DNA of 64,000 nucleotides from Martinezella hainanensis (GCF_900094555.1 NZ_FMAC01000002.1:124001-188000), one strand, 5' to 3'; shown: positions 47,638-56,822, numbered from the stretch's first letter. A program made the numbers and translations. The notes: generated by a model from the sequence alone, not told the origin.

Positions 47638-48585
47638 ATGAAGTTGATCGGCTTTTTCAATCGCGATGGCGGTACGTTCCGTACGACTGACATGGCTGCC
47701 TATGAGAAGAGAGCGGAACAGGTGTTCCGCGACGCCGGTCATGATTTCGAAGCTGTGGTCGTGGAGGGGCGCAATATCGTCTCGGCGATGGAACGCGCGG
47801 CGCGCCGTGATGACATCGACGGGATCGTCGCCGGCGGCGGAGATGGCACCATCTCAGCGGCTGCTGCCATCGCCTGGAAGAGCGGCGTCGCGCTTGGCGT
47901 CATTCCGGCCGGCACCATGAACCTCTTTGCCCGCTCATTGAGGTTGCCGCTCGACATCTGGCAGACGCTGAGCGTGCTGGCGACGGGCGCGGTCGACAAT
48001 GTCGATATCGGCAGCGCCAATGGCCGCGCCTTTGTTCATCAGTTTTCAGCGGGCCTGCATGCGCGCATGGTGCGCTATCGCAACGGCTATACCTATCGCT
48101 CCCGTATTGGGAAGATGTCGGCCAGCACCCGGGCCGCCTTCGGTGTCATCGCCAATCCGCCGGAATTCGATGTTGACTTCGAGGCTGGCGACATTCGCGA
48201 GCGCCGGCATGTCTCGGCGATCTCTGTTTCCAATAATCCCTTCGGCGCCAATGCGCTGCTCTATGCCGACAGCCTGCGCAGCGGCGAACTTGGCTTCTAC
48301 ACCGCAAAGCCCTTGCGGCCTCTCGGCGTCGCCCGCCTTGCCATCGACATGCTGCGCGGCAGGGTTCGCGAGAATGCCGACGTCATGGTCATGCACGCGC
48401 CGGAAGTGCATCTGCATTTCCCGAAGCTGCGCCAGCTCGCCAATTGCGTCATGGACGGCGAGCTCTTGCCGCTCGAGCGCGATGTGACGCTCAAGGTGCA
48501 TGCGGGCGAGCTCAAGGTCATGGTGCGGGAAGGAACCGCCGCCAGTGTCGCGCGGGAGGGGGCCGTCGACAGCGTCGCTATCTGA
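47638..48585 (+). CDS. Diacylglycerol/lipid kinase family protein
   Basis: A 315-residue protein from the ATG at 47638. It carries the DAGK catalytic signature DGIVAGGGDGTISAAAAIAW followed by LGVIPAGTMNLFARSL. The C-terminal half has the beta-sandwich of the YegS/DgkB group (HLHFPKLRQLANCVMDGELLPL). It phosphorylates diacylglycerol or a related lipid using ATP at the inner membrane. It stands alone, convergent with the glutamine synthetase-like gene; their ends are 5 bp apart. Confidence 0.87.
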   Translation: MKLIGFFNRDGGTFRTTDMAAYEKRAEQVFRDAGHDFEAVVVEGRNIVSAMERAARRDDIDGIVAGGGDGTISAAAAIAWKSGVALGVIPAGTMNLFARSLRLPLDIWQTLSVLATGAVDNVDIGSANGRAFVHQFSAGLHARMVRYRNGYTYRSRIGKMSASTRAAFGVIANPPEFDVDFEAGDIRERRHVSAISVSNNPFGANALLYADSLRSGELGFYTAKPLRPLGVARLAIDMLRGRVRENADVMVMHAPEVHLHFPKLRQLANCVMDGELLPLERDVTLKVHAGELKVMVREGTAASVAREGAVDSVAI

Positions 48586-48590
48586 ACGGT

Positions 48591-49931
48591 TTAGAGGCGG
48601 GGTAGGTAGGTCCGGTAGTCGAAGTCGGACACGCTGCGCAGATAGCGGATCGCTTCCTTGTGCTTCGTATCGCCATAGAGCTTCTGATACCGCTCGCCGA
48701 AAATATCGGCGATGAAGGCGGAGCTGCGGAAGCGTTCGACAGCGGTCAGGAAATCATGCGTCAGTCGCGGCGCATCGGCCGGCACGTGGGATGGCGTGGT
48801 TTCCTCACCTGGATCCAGATCGCTTTCCAGGCCGAGCAACATGCCGCCAAGGATCGCCGCCAGCATCAGATAGGGATTGGCATCCGCGCCGGCGACGCGA
48901 TGCTCGATGCGTGCGCCCGGCCCATCCTTCTCGGGAATGCGCACGGCCGTGCCGCGATGGCCGAAGCCCCAGGTCAGGTCCACGGGAGCAAATGAGCCCG
49001 GCTGGAAGCGGCGATAGGAATTGGCATAGGGCGCAAAGACCAGCTGCGCATCTTGCAGCGTCTGCAGCAATCCGGCGCAGATCGACTTCAACCTCATCGG
49101 CTCGCCACCCGTCGCATCGAGGACGTTGTGGCCCTGGGCGTCGATGATGCTCGCATGTACATGCAGGCCCGAACCGGCGTGGTCGGTATAGGGTTTTGCC
49201 ATGCAGGTGGATTTCAGCCCATGCTTGCGGGCGGCCTGCTCGGCGACACGCTTGAGCATGATGCAATCGTCAGCAGCCGCCAGCGCATCCGGGCGGTGCA
49301 GGAGGTTGACCTCGAACTGGCCGGGTCCGAATTCCGCTGTCGTCGCATCCGCCGGCAATCCCTGCGCCCGCGCATATCTACGCAGCGTTTCGAGGTAATC
49401 ATCGAGAAGATCGACGGCATCCATGTCGTAGAGCTGAAAGCCGTTCGGCTCGCCCTGGTAGGTCAGGGCTGCCGGCGGCGAGGGGATGCCTCTGTCGCGC
49501 CAATCTCCGGCCAGCAGATAGAATTCCAGCTCGGTCGCGATGACGGGCGTCAGGCCCAGTGCCTTGTAGCGATCGACCACGGCAGCAAGAATGGCGCGCG
49601 GATCCTGAAAGCTCGGGCTGCCGTCGAGCTCGTGCATGGTGGCCAGCACCTGCTTCGATCCTGCCGGCGCCCAGGGCATGTCCACCAGCGTGCGCTCATC
49701 GGCAACGCAGGTCCCATCGGGATCTCCGATCGTCAAAGACAGGCCGGTAATATCGTCATTGTCGTCGCCCCAGATGTCGAGCGATTGCGTCGAGGTCGGC
49801 AGCCGAACGGCGCCGGACGAGACCTTCTTTTCAGCCGCAATCGGGATCTGTTTGCCCCTGAGACGGCCGTTCATGTCCGAGATCAGCACCTCGATACGTG
49901 CGTTACCTTCGGTTGCGTTGTCGGCCGCCAT
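48591..49931 (-). CDS. Glutamine synthetase-like gamma-glutamylamine ligase
   Basis: A 446-residue GS-fold protein. It has the beta-Grasp N-terminus (ISDMNGRLRGKQIPIAAEKK), the ATP-site glutamates (IATELEFYLL) and CMAKPYTDHAGSGLHVHASI, and the late PEKDGPGARIEHRVAGADANPYLMLAA. It is of the PuuA/GlnT type, which couples glutamate to amines such as putrescine rather than ammonia. The divergent polyamine transaminase gene next to it supports polyamine catabolism. The Tyr adenylylation region of GlnA is not obvious. Confidence 0.85.
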   Translation of the reverse strand: MAADNATEGNARIEVLISDMNGRLRGKQIPIAAEKKVSSGAVRLPTSTQSLDIWGDDNDDITGLSLTIGDPDGTCVADERTLVDMPWAPAGSKQVLATMHELDGSPSFQDPRAILAAVVDRYKALGLTPVIATELEFYLLAGDWRDRGIPSPPAALTYQGEPNGFQLYDMDAVDLLDDYLETLRRYARAQGLPADATTAEFGPGQFEVNLLHRPDALAAADDCIMLKRVAEQAARKHGLKSTCMAKPYTDHAGSGLHVHASIIDAQGHNVLDATGGEPMRLKSICAGLLQTLQDAQLVFAPYANSYRRFQPGSFAPVDLTWGFGHRGTAVRIPEKDGPGARIEHRVAGADANPYLMLAAILGGMLLGLESDLDPGEETTPSHVPADAPRLTHDFLTAVERFRSSAFIADIFGERYQKLYGDTKHKEAIRYLRSVSDFDYRTYLPRL

Positions 49932-50017
49932 GCTCTTGTAAATCCCCCATGCTCACGGCATGGTCGTAAACCAAGATAGCTTTCAGTCAAGTCTGGCTAC
50001 GTTGCGGCTTCGTGCCA

Positions 50018-50150
50018 GGCCCCTCACCCCAACCCTCTCCCCGCATCGCGGGGAGAAGGGACTCTCCGATGCTTAGCCTCGCTCACAGGGGCATGTGGCA
50101 CGAAAACTCCCTCTCCCCGTTCGACGGGGAGAGGGTTGGGGTGAGGGGCC
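50018..50150. repeat. Large intergenic inverted repeat (REP-like)
   Basis: Outer arms GGCCCCTCACCCCAACCCTC and its complement (ending GAGGGGCC at 50150) enclose two inner hairpins: CCCCGCATCGCGGGG near 50040 and CTCTCCCCGTTCGACGGGGAGAG at 50112-50134. This is a typical rhizobial palindromic element. It lies between the divergent ligase and transaminase genes and can fold into a long stem. Confidence 0.8.
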
Positions 50151-50218
50151 ACGCACATAGTCGCGGCGTCGGAAGGCTTGCCTGACAGACACCAATCGCA
50201 ATGAGGTGAGTTTCAACC

Positions 50219-51586
50219 ATGTCCGACACGCCAAGCCGCTCCAATCTCGCCGCCCTCGATGCCACTCATCATCTTCATCCCTTCGCGGACATGAAGAAGT
50301 TGAACGCGGATGGTGCACGCGTCATCCAGCGCGGTGAGGGCGTGTATATTTTCGATGCGGAAGGGCGGAAGTATCTGGATGGATTTGCCGGCCTCTGGTG
50401 CGTCAACATCGGCTATGGCCGCGCCGAAATTGCCGACGCCGTTGCCCGGCAGATGAACGAGCTGCCCTATTACAACACCTTCTTCGGCACCACGACCACG
50501 CCGGCAACGCTTCTTGCGGAGAAGGTCTGCGCCCATGCCGGACCGCGGTTCAACCACGTGTTCTTCACCAATTCCGGCTCCGAGGCCAACGACACCTGGT
50601 TCCGCATGGCGAGGGTTTACTGGGGTGCCGTGGGCAAGCCGACGAAGAAGACCATCATCGCCCGCAAGAACGGCTATCACGGCTCGACCGTTGCCGGCGC
50701 CAGCATGGGCGGCATGAAATACATGCACGAGCAGGGCGACCTGCCGATCCCGGGCATCGTTCATATCGGCCAGCCCTATTGGTATGCCGAGGGCGGCGAT
50801 CTCTCGCCGGAAGAATTCGGTCTGAAGGTTGCCCGCGAACTCGAGGCCAAGATCGATGAGCTGGGCGAGGATAATGTCGCAGCCTTCGTCGCCGAGCCGG
50901 TGCAGGGCGCCGGCGGCGTCGTCATCCCGCCGTCGACCTACTGGCCCGAGGTTGCGCGCATCTGCAAGGCGAGGAACATCCTGCTCGTCTGCGATGAGGT
51001 GATCTGCGGCTTCGGCCGTCTCGGCGCATGGTTCGGCCATCAGCATTTCGGCGTCGAACCCGATCTCGCTCCGATCGCCAAGGGACTATCGTCGGGCTAC
51101 CTGCCGATCGGCGGCGTGCTCGTCAGCGACCGCATCGCCGATGTGCTGATCAATGAAGTCGGCGAGTTCAACCACGGCTTCACCTATTCCGGCCACCCGG
51201 TCTGCGCGGCGGCGGCGCTCGAAAACCTCCGGATCATCGAGGAGGAAGGGCTGGTCGAGCGCGTGCGTGACGATATCGGTCCGTACTTCGCCAAGGCTTG
51301 GGGCAGCCTTGCCGATCACGATATGGTCGGCGAAGCCGTCAGCATCGGCCTGATGGGCGGTCTGCAGCTCGCCGCCGACAAATCCACCCGCCGCCGCTTT
51401 GAAAAGCCGGATGCGATCGGCTCCGCCGTGCGCAACCATGCCCTGGCAAACGGTCTCGTGCTGCGCGCAACCGGCGACCGCATGCTGGCCTCGCCGCCGC
51501 TCGTCATCAGCCATGAGGAGGTGGATGCGATGGTACGCATCGCACGTGATGCGCTAAATGCCGTCTGGGCGGAGATGAAGTCCTGA
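50219..51586 (+). CDS. Polyamine/putrescine-pyruvate aminotransferase (SpuC-like)
   Basis: A 455-residue class-III PLP aminotransferase. The PLP Lys lies in DLAPIAKGLSSGYLPIGGVL, the cofactor Asp in LLVCDEVICGFGRLG, and the N-terminal VYIFDAEGRKYLDGFAGLWCVNIGYG is as in SpuC. It removes an amino group from putrescine or other amines to pyruvate. The ATG at 50219 has GAGGTGA upstream. With the divergent glutamylamine ligase it forms a polyamine-use locus. Confidence 0.9.
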   Translation: MSDTPSRSNLAALDATHHLHPFADMKKLNADGARVIQRGEGVYIFDAEGRKYLDGFAGLWCVNIGYGRAEIADAVARQMNELPYYNTFFGTTTTPATLLAEKVCAHAGPRFNHVFFTNSGSEANDTWFRMARVYWGAVGKPTKKTIIARKNGYHGSTVAGASMGGMKYMHEQGDLPIPGIVHIGQPYWYAEGGDLSPEEFGLKVARELEAKIDELGEDNVAAFVAEPVQGAGGVVIPPSTYWPEVARICKARNILLVCDEVICGFGRLGAWFGHQHFGVEPDLAPIAKGLSSGYLPIGGVLVSDRIADVLINEVGEFNHGFTYSGHPVCAAAALENLRIIEEEGLVERVRDDIGPYFAKAWGSLADHDMVGEAVSIGLMGGLQLAADKSTRRRFEKPDAIGSAVRNHALANGLVLRATGDRMLASPPLVISHEEVDAMVRIARDALNAVWAEMKS

Positions 51587-52201
51587 TTAGGGCTTGGGCG
51601 TCGGCACGTCCCACTTGCCCGCCTTGTGAAGGGCAAGGGTGAGTGCTGCGACGTGGATCATCTGGATCATTTTCCCTTCCAGCGCCAGCTCGATTGCCTG
51701 CCGGATCGGCATGCGGATCAGGCGGATGCGTTCCGTCGGGTCGTCCGCCGGCTTGGTGCTGAATTCAACATTACGGGCAATGACGATATGCGCGAGGTTG
51801 GTATGCGTGGCCGGGTTGGGCGCAAGCTTGCCGACATAATCCCAATCGGTGGAGGAGAGCCCGGCTTCCTCGCGCAGCTCGCGCGCCGCGGCTTCTACCG
51901 GGCTTGCATCGCTCGCATCCATGGCTCCACCCGGAAGCTCAAGCGCCACGACGCCCAATGCATGACGATATTGCTGGACGAGATAGATATGATCCTCGGC
52001 ATCGAGCGCGATGATCTCGACCCAGTCGGGATATTCCAGCACGTAGTAGGGCGCGATCTCCACGCCTTCCGCCGTCACGCAGTTGTCGGCACGAACCTTC
52101 AGCCAGCGATCATGGACCAGATGCGTTGAACCCGTCGTCCGCCACGGTGGCAGGTCTGCCGTGTCCGACAGCAGGCTCATGATATCGTCCTTCGAGCTCA
52201 T
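51587..52201 (-). CDS. Nudix hydrolase
   Basis: A 204-residue protein with the Nudix box region LPGGAMDASDASPVEAAARELREEAGL. The REUXEEXGU half is intact, but the preceding Glu of GX5E is replaced in a GGAMDASDA stretch. The N-terminal WRTTGSTHLVHDRWLKV and VEIIALDAEDHIYLVQQYRHALG resemble ADP-ribose pyrophosphatases. It hydrolyses a nucleoside-diphosphate-linked substrate. It is convergent with the transaminase gene, with no gap. Confidence 0.85.
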   Translation of the reverse strand: MSSKDDIMSLLSDTADLPPWRTTGSTHLVHDRWLKVRADNCVTAEGVEIAPYYVLEYPDWVEIIALDAEDHIYLVQQYRHALGVVALELPGGAMDASDASPVEAAARELREEAGLSSTDWDYVGKLAPNPATHTNLAHIVIARNVEFSTKPADDPTERIRLIRMPIRQAIELALEGKMIQMIHVAALTLALHKAGKWDVPTPKP

Positions 52202-52236
52202 GCGCCGCTCAGCTCCTGTTGCGGATAGGCCTGTGC

Positions 52237-53259
52237 CTATGCGTCCTGATGGTCCCGATCGAAGATCTTGCGGACAATGTAATTCGGCGAGAGATCGTCG
52301 CGATAATAGATGCGGGCGATCATTTCGGCGAGGATGCCCGTGGTGATCATCTGAACCGACGACAGGAGCAGCACGACGCCGACCATCAGCAGCGGACGGC
52401 TGCCGATATCATCGCCGAAGATGAACTTGTCGATGAAGAGCCAGAGCAGGATCAGGCCGGCGAGCGCGCCGAGGCCGAGGCCGAGCGAGCCGAAGAAGTG
52501 GCCCGGCCGTGCCTTGTAGCGCATGAAGAACATCACCGACAGCAGATCGAGGATGACGCGGAAGGTGCGTGAAATCCCGTATTTCGACGTGCCGTGCTGG
52601 CGAGCGTGATGGGTAACCGGCACTTCGCCGATGCGCGAGCTTGGCACCACACCGGCGACCCAGGCCGGGATGAAGCGGTGCATCTCGCCCATCAGCTTGA
52701 CCTGCTTGATGATGGAGGAGCGATAGATCTTCAGGCTGCAGCCATAGTCGTGCAGCTTCACGCCGGTGATGCGGCCGATCAGGTAATTGGCGCACCAGGA
52801 AGGGATCTTGCGCAGCAGCAGGCCGTCCTGGCGGTTCTTGCGCCAGCCGACGAGCAGGTCGAGCTGGCGTCGTTCCAGCTCCTCGACCATCGAAGGGATG
52901 TCCTTCGGGTCGTTCTGCAGATCGCCGTCCATGGTGGCGATGAGGCGGCCGTTGGCCGCATCGATGCCGGCCTGCATGGCTGCCGTCTGGCCGAAATTGC
53001 GCTGAAGCTCGACGATACGCAGCGTCAGCCCTTCCTGCGAAAGCGAGCGGCGGGCATTGACGAGCGTTGCGTCCGTGCTGCCGTCATCGACCAGGATCAG
53101 CTCCCAGGATTTGGCAAATCCAGCCATCGCGGAACTGATGCGCTCGATCAGCGGTCCGACGCTTTCTTCCTCGTTGAAGACGGGCACGACCAGCGAAAGC
53201 TCAAGGGGGCTTGCCGGATCGGCCTGGGGGAGGGTCGACTCTGCCGTTGTCTGCAACAC
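52237..53259 (-). CDS. GT2 polyprenyl-phosphate glycosyltransferase
   Basis: A 340-residue family-2 glycosyltransferase starting at a GTG with AGGAG six bases away. The catalytic domain has LSLVVPVFNEEESV, ILVDDGSTDAT, ATMDGDLQNDP and the late HGTSKYGISRTFRV. Two C-terminal membrane helices follow. It is of the ArnC/GtrB/DPM type that loads a sugar on undecaprenyl- or dodecaprenyl-phosphate. In rhizobia RgtE makes the galacturonate donor for lipid A and core; this could be it, but the substrate is not shown. It is divergent from the membrane-protein gene at 53353. Confidence 0.85.
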   Translation of the reverse strand: MLQTTAESTLPQADPASPLELSLVVPVFNEEESVGPLIERISSAMAGFAKSWELILVDDGSTDATLVNARRSLSQEGLTLRIVELQRNFGQTAAMQAGIDAANGRLIATMDGDLQNDPKDIPSMVEELERRQLDLLVGWRKNRQDGLLLRKIPSWCANYLIGRITGVKLHDYGCSLKIYRSSIIKQVKLMGEMHRFIPAWVAGVVPSSRIGEVPVTHHARQHGTSKYGISRTFRVILDLLSVMFFMRYKARPGHFFGSLGLGLGALAGLILLWLFIDKFIFGDDIGSRPLLMVGVVLLLSSVQMITTGILAEMIARIYYRDDLSPNYIVRKIFDRDHQDA

Positions 53260-53352
53260 TTGTTTCTCCTAAAAGACCGGCAGTGCCTGCCGGACGCAAC
53301 GAGCGAAAAGTCCGGTTTCAGCCTTCCGCTCGCATTTGGGTGCCCTAACTAC

Positions 53353-54321
53353 ATGAAGACTCCGACGGTTGCCAGCCGACAGAATTGGTTTATTCGCAAC
53401 CGAATGACGCTGCTGACGCTCGGCGTTGTCGTAGCCTACGCCGCCTTCATCGAATGGTTCTGGGGCTGGAGCTCGATCCTGGCGCAATGGGGCAAGGTCG
53501 GCGCCTTGCCGATCCTTCTGGCGCTGGCGCTTCTGACCGGCACCTACTTTCTGCGGACCTGGCGCATCTATGATTATTTCCCGAAGGAAACGGCGGGCCA
53601 TTTCGCCGCGCTCTTCCGCGTGACGCAGGTTCATAACCTGTTGAACATCATGATGCCCTTCCGCACTGGCGAAACGAGCTTCCCGGTACTGATGCGGTCC
53701 GAATTCGGCATTCCGCTGGCGCGTGGCACATCGGCGCTGTTCGTCATGCGGCTGCTCGACCTGCATGCGCTGCTGGCCGCCGCCGGCATCGGTCTTGCTC
53801 TTGCCTCGCCCTATCATGTCTTGGCCTGGGTCGTATGGGCGGTTTTCCTGCTGTTGCCGGTCGCGGGCTTTGCCTCGCGGCGGCCGCTGATCCGTCTTGC
53901 CGCTCGCATCCTGCCGAAGAAGGCGCAAGGGCTGGTGCATGAGCTGGAACGCGGCTTGCCGGTCGATATCAGAGCCTTTGCACGCGCCTGGCTGACAACC
54001 ATCGTCAACTGGCTGGTCAAGGTCGTGGTACTGGCCTGGGCGCTCGGCCTGATGAACGTCACGCCGCTTTCGGCAAGCTTCGGCGGCGCGCTCGGCGGCG
54101 AATTATCATCAGTCCTGCCGGTCCACGCGCCGGGCGGCGTTGGCACCTATCCGGCCGGCATCACCGCCGGCGCCATGGCCTTCGGTGCTTCGAGCACGAA
54201 GGAGGCAATCGAAAATCTGGCCCAAGCCAGCATCAATGCTCACCTCCTGATCGTGGTCTCAGCGCTGACGGGAACGGCGATCGGATTGCTGGTCTCGCGC
54301 AAACGTGTGGCCGCCCCCTGA
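53353..54321 (+). CDS. LPG synthase-type (UPF0104) integral membrane protein
   Basis: About 322 residues and six to eight helices from the ATG at 53353, matching the lysylphosphatidylglycerol synthase transmembrane region (UPF0104). Features are TYFLRTWRIYDYFPKETAG, LNIMMPFRTGETSFPVLM and the late SVLPVHAPGGVGTYPAGITAG. The aminoacyl-transferase domain is absent. Such proteins often sit by polyprenyl glycosyltransferases, and a flippase or lipid-modification role is a guess. The frame is open far upstream, but only this ATG gives the family start. Confidence 0.82.
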   Translation: MKTPTVASRQNWFIRNRMTLLTLGVVVAYAAFIEWFWGWSSILAQWGKVGALPILLALALLTGTYFLRTWRIYDYFPKETAGHFAALFRVTQVHNLLNIMMPFRTGETSFPVLMRSEFGIPLARGTSALFVMRLLDLHALLAAAGIGLALASPYHVLAWVVWAVFLLLPVAGFASRRPLIRLAARILPKKAQGLVHELERGLPVDIRAFARAWLTTIVNWLVKVVVLAWALGLMNVTPLSASFGGALGGELSSVLPVHAPGGVGTYPAGITAGAMAFGASSTKEAIENLAQASINAHLLIVVSALTGTAIGLLVSRKRVAAP

Positions 54322-54336
54322 ACGATTGCGGCGCGC

Positions 54337-54444
54337 TTTAACGCATGTCACGCAAAAGTGTGCAGCGGTTTTGCGACAATGACATGCGCCAAATCGAAGA
54401 CCTGAAGCGCCCAAAGCGAATCCGAAAGATCGCGACGTGCTTTA
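54337..54444. repeat. RIME-like dispersed repeat, variant copy 3
   Basis: Palindrome CGCATGTCA...TGACATGCG with an inner CGCAAAA...TTTTGCG (54342-54388) contains GTGTGCAGCGGTTTT, the core also found in copies 1 and 2. A second half runs to the TAA stop of the sigma-factor gene (54442), which lies inside the repeat. Confidence 0.65.
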
Positions 54445-55698
54445 GTGTCGGGTCTGTTCGCCGAGTTCGGCCAATCGCCTGCGCAGGAATGCCTGCTCCG
54501 GCGCCTGCTGGCATAGCGAAAGCGCCGTGTGATAGGATTGCCGTGCCTCATCCGTCCGGCCAAGCTGGCGCAGGAAATCCGCTTTCGCCGCATGGGTGAG
54601 GTGATACCGCCCCATGCGCTCCTCCTGCAGCAGCCCGTCGACGATGGAAAGTGCGGCCGCCGGCCCATCGCGCATCGAGATAGCCACCGCCCGATTGAGC
54701 TCGATCACCGGGGAGGGGCTTGCGATCAGCAAGAGGTCGTAGAGCATCACCAGCTGCCGCCAGTCGGTATCGTCTGCGGTCACGGCGCGCGCATGTTCCG
54801 CCGCGATCGCGGCCTGCAGGGCATAGCTGCCGACGCTTTCGGCCGCCATCGCTCTATCCGACAGCGCCAAGCCTTCACGGATCTGGCCGCGATCCCACAG
54901 CGCACGATCCTGATCGACAAGCAGTACCAGATCGCCGGATGTGTCGGTGCGCGCATGTCGCCGCGAATCCTGCAGCAGCATGATCGCAAGCAATCCTTCG
55001 ACCTCCGATTCCGGCAATAGCTGCAGCAACAGCCTGCCAAGCCGTATGGCCTCCGCGGCAAGATCGGCACGGACGATTGCAGCGCCCGATGATGCCGAAT
55101 ACCCCTCGTTGAAGACGAGATAGATGACATGCAGCACCTGTGCCAGCCGCTCCGGCAGTTCGATCTTGCTGGGGACCTCATAGGGAATATGGTCGGCGCG
55201 GATGCGGTTCTTGGCGCGGACGATGCGCTGGGCGACGGTCGGCGCCGGGATCAGAAACGCGTGGGCGATTTCTTCCGTCGTCAGCCCACATACCTCGCGA
55301 AGCGCCATCGCCATCCGCGCTTCGGCGGGAATGAGGGGATGACAGCAGGTGAAGATCAGCCGCAACATGTCGTCTTCGATCTCTTCGTTTTCGGCGATTT
55401 CCATCGCCTCTCCCTCCGGGTAAAGGCTATCTGCAATGTCCGAGCGGGCTGCGTCGAAACGCGTCCGCCGCCTGATGTGGTCGATGGCACGAAAGCGCCC
55501 GGCGGAGACAAGCCAGGCATAGGGATTGGCGGGGATCGTCTCGTCAGTCCATTGCTGTGCTGCCGCCGCAAAGGCATCGTGGAGCGCTTCCTCGGCCCGG
55601 TCGAAATCGCCGAGCAGACGGATCAGCGTTGCCAGCACGCGGCGCGAGTGGCTGCGATAGATGCCTTCGATGGTCTGGTTCAGCGACACGAGCGTCAC
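54442..55698 (-). CDS. ECF42-type RNA polymerase sigma factor
   Basis: A 418-residue sigma factor starting at a GTG that overlaps the last DGPF gene (GTGA). Region 2 (LIRLLGDFDRAEEALHDAFAAA) and region 4 (REVCGLTTEEIAHAFLIPAPTVAQRI) are at the N-terminal half. The long C-terminal extension (about 180-415) is DUF6596/TPR-like and needed for function in this group. ECF42 factors are linked to DGPF/YCII genes and lack an anti-sigma, which fits the three DGPF genes directly upstream. Target promoters likely have TGTCGA-N17-CGWC. Confidence 0.9.
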   Translation of the reverse strand: MTLVSLNQTIEGIYRSHSRRVLATLIRLLGDFDRAEEALHDAFAAAAQQWTDETIPANPYAWLVSAGRFRAIDHIRRRTRFDAARSDIADSLYPEGEAMEIAENEEIEDDMLRLIFTCCHPLIPAEARMAMALREVCGLTTEEIAHAFLIPAPTVAQRIVRAKNRIRADHIPYEVPSKIELPERLAQVLHVIYLVFNEGYSASSGAAIVRADLAAEAIRLGRLLLQLLPESEVEGLLAIMLLQDSRRHARTDTSGDLVLLVDQDRALWDRGQIREGLALSDRAMAAESVGSYALQAAIAAEHARAVTADDTDWRQLVMLYDLLLIASPSPVIELNRAVAISMRDGPAAALSIVDGLLQEERMGRYHLTHAAKADFLRQLGRTDEARQSYHTALSLCQQAPEQAFLRRRLAELGEQTRH

Positions 55699-56072
55699 CT
55701 ATTCTCCGCGAGATCTCCGTGAAGTGTCAGGATGCGTACCGGGCGGATCTCGATGGCGCCGTAACGCGCCGAGGGAATGCGCTTGGCGATCTCCGTTGCT
55801 CCCTCAAGATTGGGGGCCTCAAGCAGATAGAAGCCGGCCAGATGCTCCTTCGTCTCCACGAATGGCCCGTCCGTCACCGAAAACCCTTTGCCGTCCGGGC
55901 GGATGACGATCGATGTGTCTGGCAGTGCCAGCGCATCCGAAACGATCATGGTGCCGTCCTGCCGCAAGCCCTCGTCGAAGACGAAGTGCTCGCCGATCAG
56001 GTGGTTCATCTCGTTCGGCGTCAGCCGTCCGTCGACGTCAACGGATGTGTAGATCAGACATAGAAACCGCAT
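55695..56072 (-). CDS. DGPF/YCII family protein 3
   Basis: A 125-residue protein (MRFLCLIYTSVDVDG start, GAAAGGAAAATAC upstream) with the DGPF signature VTDGPFVETKEHLAGFYLLEA. It is more divergent than its two upstream paralogues and has an added DVDGRLTPNEMNHLIGEHFVF segment. It is translationally coupled to the sigma-factor gene. The biochemical role is unknown. Members fold like a ferredoxin-type dimer (YciI). Confidence 0.85.
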   Translation of the reverse strand: MRFLCLIYTSVDVDGRLTPNEMNHLIGEHFVFDEGLRQDGTMIVSDALALPDTSIVIRPDGKGFSVTDGPFVETKEHLAGFYLLEAPNLEGATEIAKRIPSARYGAIEIRPVRILTLHGDLAENR

Positions 56073-56089
56073 GTATTTTCCTTTCTCTG

Positions 56090-56452
56090 TCATTCGTCCG
56101 GAAAGCGGATATCGAAGGCGGCGCGAACCTCGATCATGCCGTAGCGCGCGACGGGGAAGGTGGCAGCGATTTCCGTCGCTTCCTTCATGTCCCGCGCCTC
56201 GATCAGCACGAAGCCGCCGAGATGCTCCTTGATCTCCGCGAAGGGGCCGTCGGTAACGGCGGTTTCGCCCCGACGCACCCGGACGGTCTTTGCCGTCTGT
56301 GGCTCGCGCAAGGCGTTGGCGACGATGAGATGGCCGCTGTCGCGCAGCCGGTTGTCGTTGTCGATCGAATCCTGCGTCAGCTTTCGCCCTTCCTCTTCGG
56401 AAATCTTGGCGATTTCTGCGCTCTCGAACCACACTTGGCAAAGGAACTTCAT
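56090..56452 (-). CDS. DGPF/YCII family protein 2
   Basis: A 120-residue protein (MKFLCQVWFESAE start, GAGG upstream) with VTDGPFAEIKEHLGGFVLIEARD, the DGPF signature. It is close in sequence to the next paralogue upstream and separated from it by 10 bp. It is part of the DGPF-DGPF-DGPF-sigma operon. Function unknown; induction by ECF42 is expected. Confidence 0.87.
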   Translation of the reverse strand: MKFLCQVWFESAEIAKISEEEGRKLTQDSIDNDNRLRDSGHLIVANALREPQTAKTVRVRRGETAVTDGPFAEIKEHLGGFVLIEARDMKEATEIAATFPVARYGMIEVRAAFDIRFPDE

Positions 56453-56462
56453 CGTTGCCTCC

Positions 56463-56822
56463 TCAAACGTCCGGGCCGAAGGAATAGATCGGTCGCACCT
56501 CGATGGCGCCGAGTTTGGCGAGCGGGATGCCGGCGGCAATCCGGATCGCATCGTTCAGGTCCTTCGCCTCGACCAAGATGAAGCCGCCAAGATACTCCTT
56601 GGTTTCGATGAAAGGCCCATCCGTTACCGCGGTCTCGCCATTGCGAACCCGCACCGTCACGGCGGACCTTGGCGATTGCAGCGCTTCGGCGTGGATCATG
56701 TTGCCGCTCGCCATCAGATCGCGGTCGTAGCCGAGCGAATCCGAATCGAGCTTGTGCTTTTCCTCCTTGGTCATGACGTCGAGCGTCGTGCCATCGAACC
56801 AGACCTGGCAGAGATATTTCAT
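56463..56822 (-). CDS. DGPF/YCII family protein 1
   Basis: A 119-residue protein (MKYLCQVWFDGTT start, AAAAGGAGG upstream) with VTDGPFIETKEYLGGFILVEAKD. It is the first gene of the four-gene operon. The ECF42-type promoter ends about 36 bp before its start. Nearly the same layout as protein 2 shows a recent tandem duplication. Function unknown. Confidence 0.87.
   Translation of the reverse strand: MKYLCQVWFDGTTLDVMTKEEKHKLDSDSLGYDRDLMASGNMIHAEALQSPRSAVTVRVRNGETAVTDGPFIETKEYLGGFILVEAKDLNDAIRIAAGIPLAKLGAIEVRPIYSFGPDV

Noticed and set aside
52594..53352. Long N-terminal extension of the UPF0104 gene
   Set aside because: It crosses the opposite-strand glycosyltransferase and only the part from 53353 matches the family.
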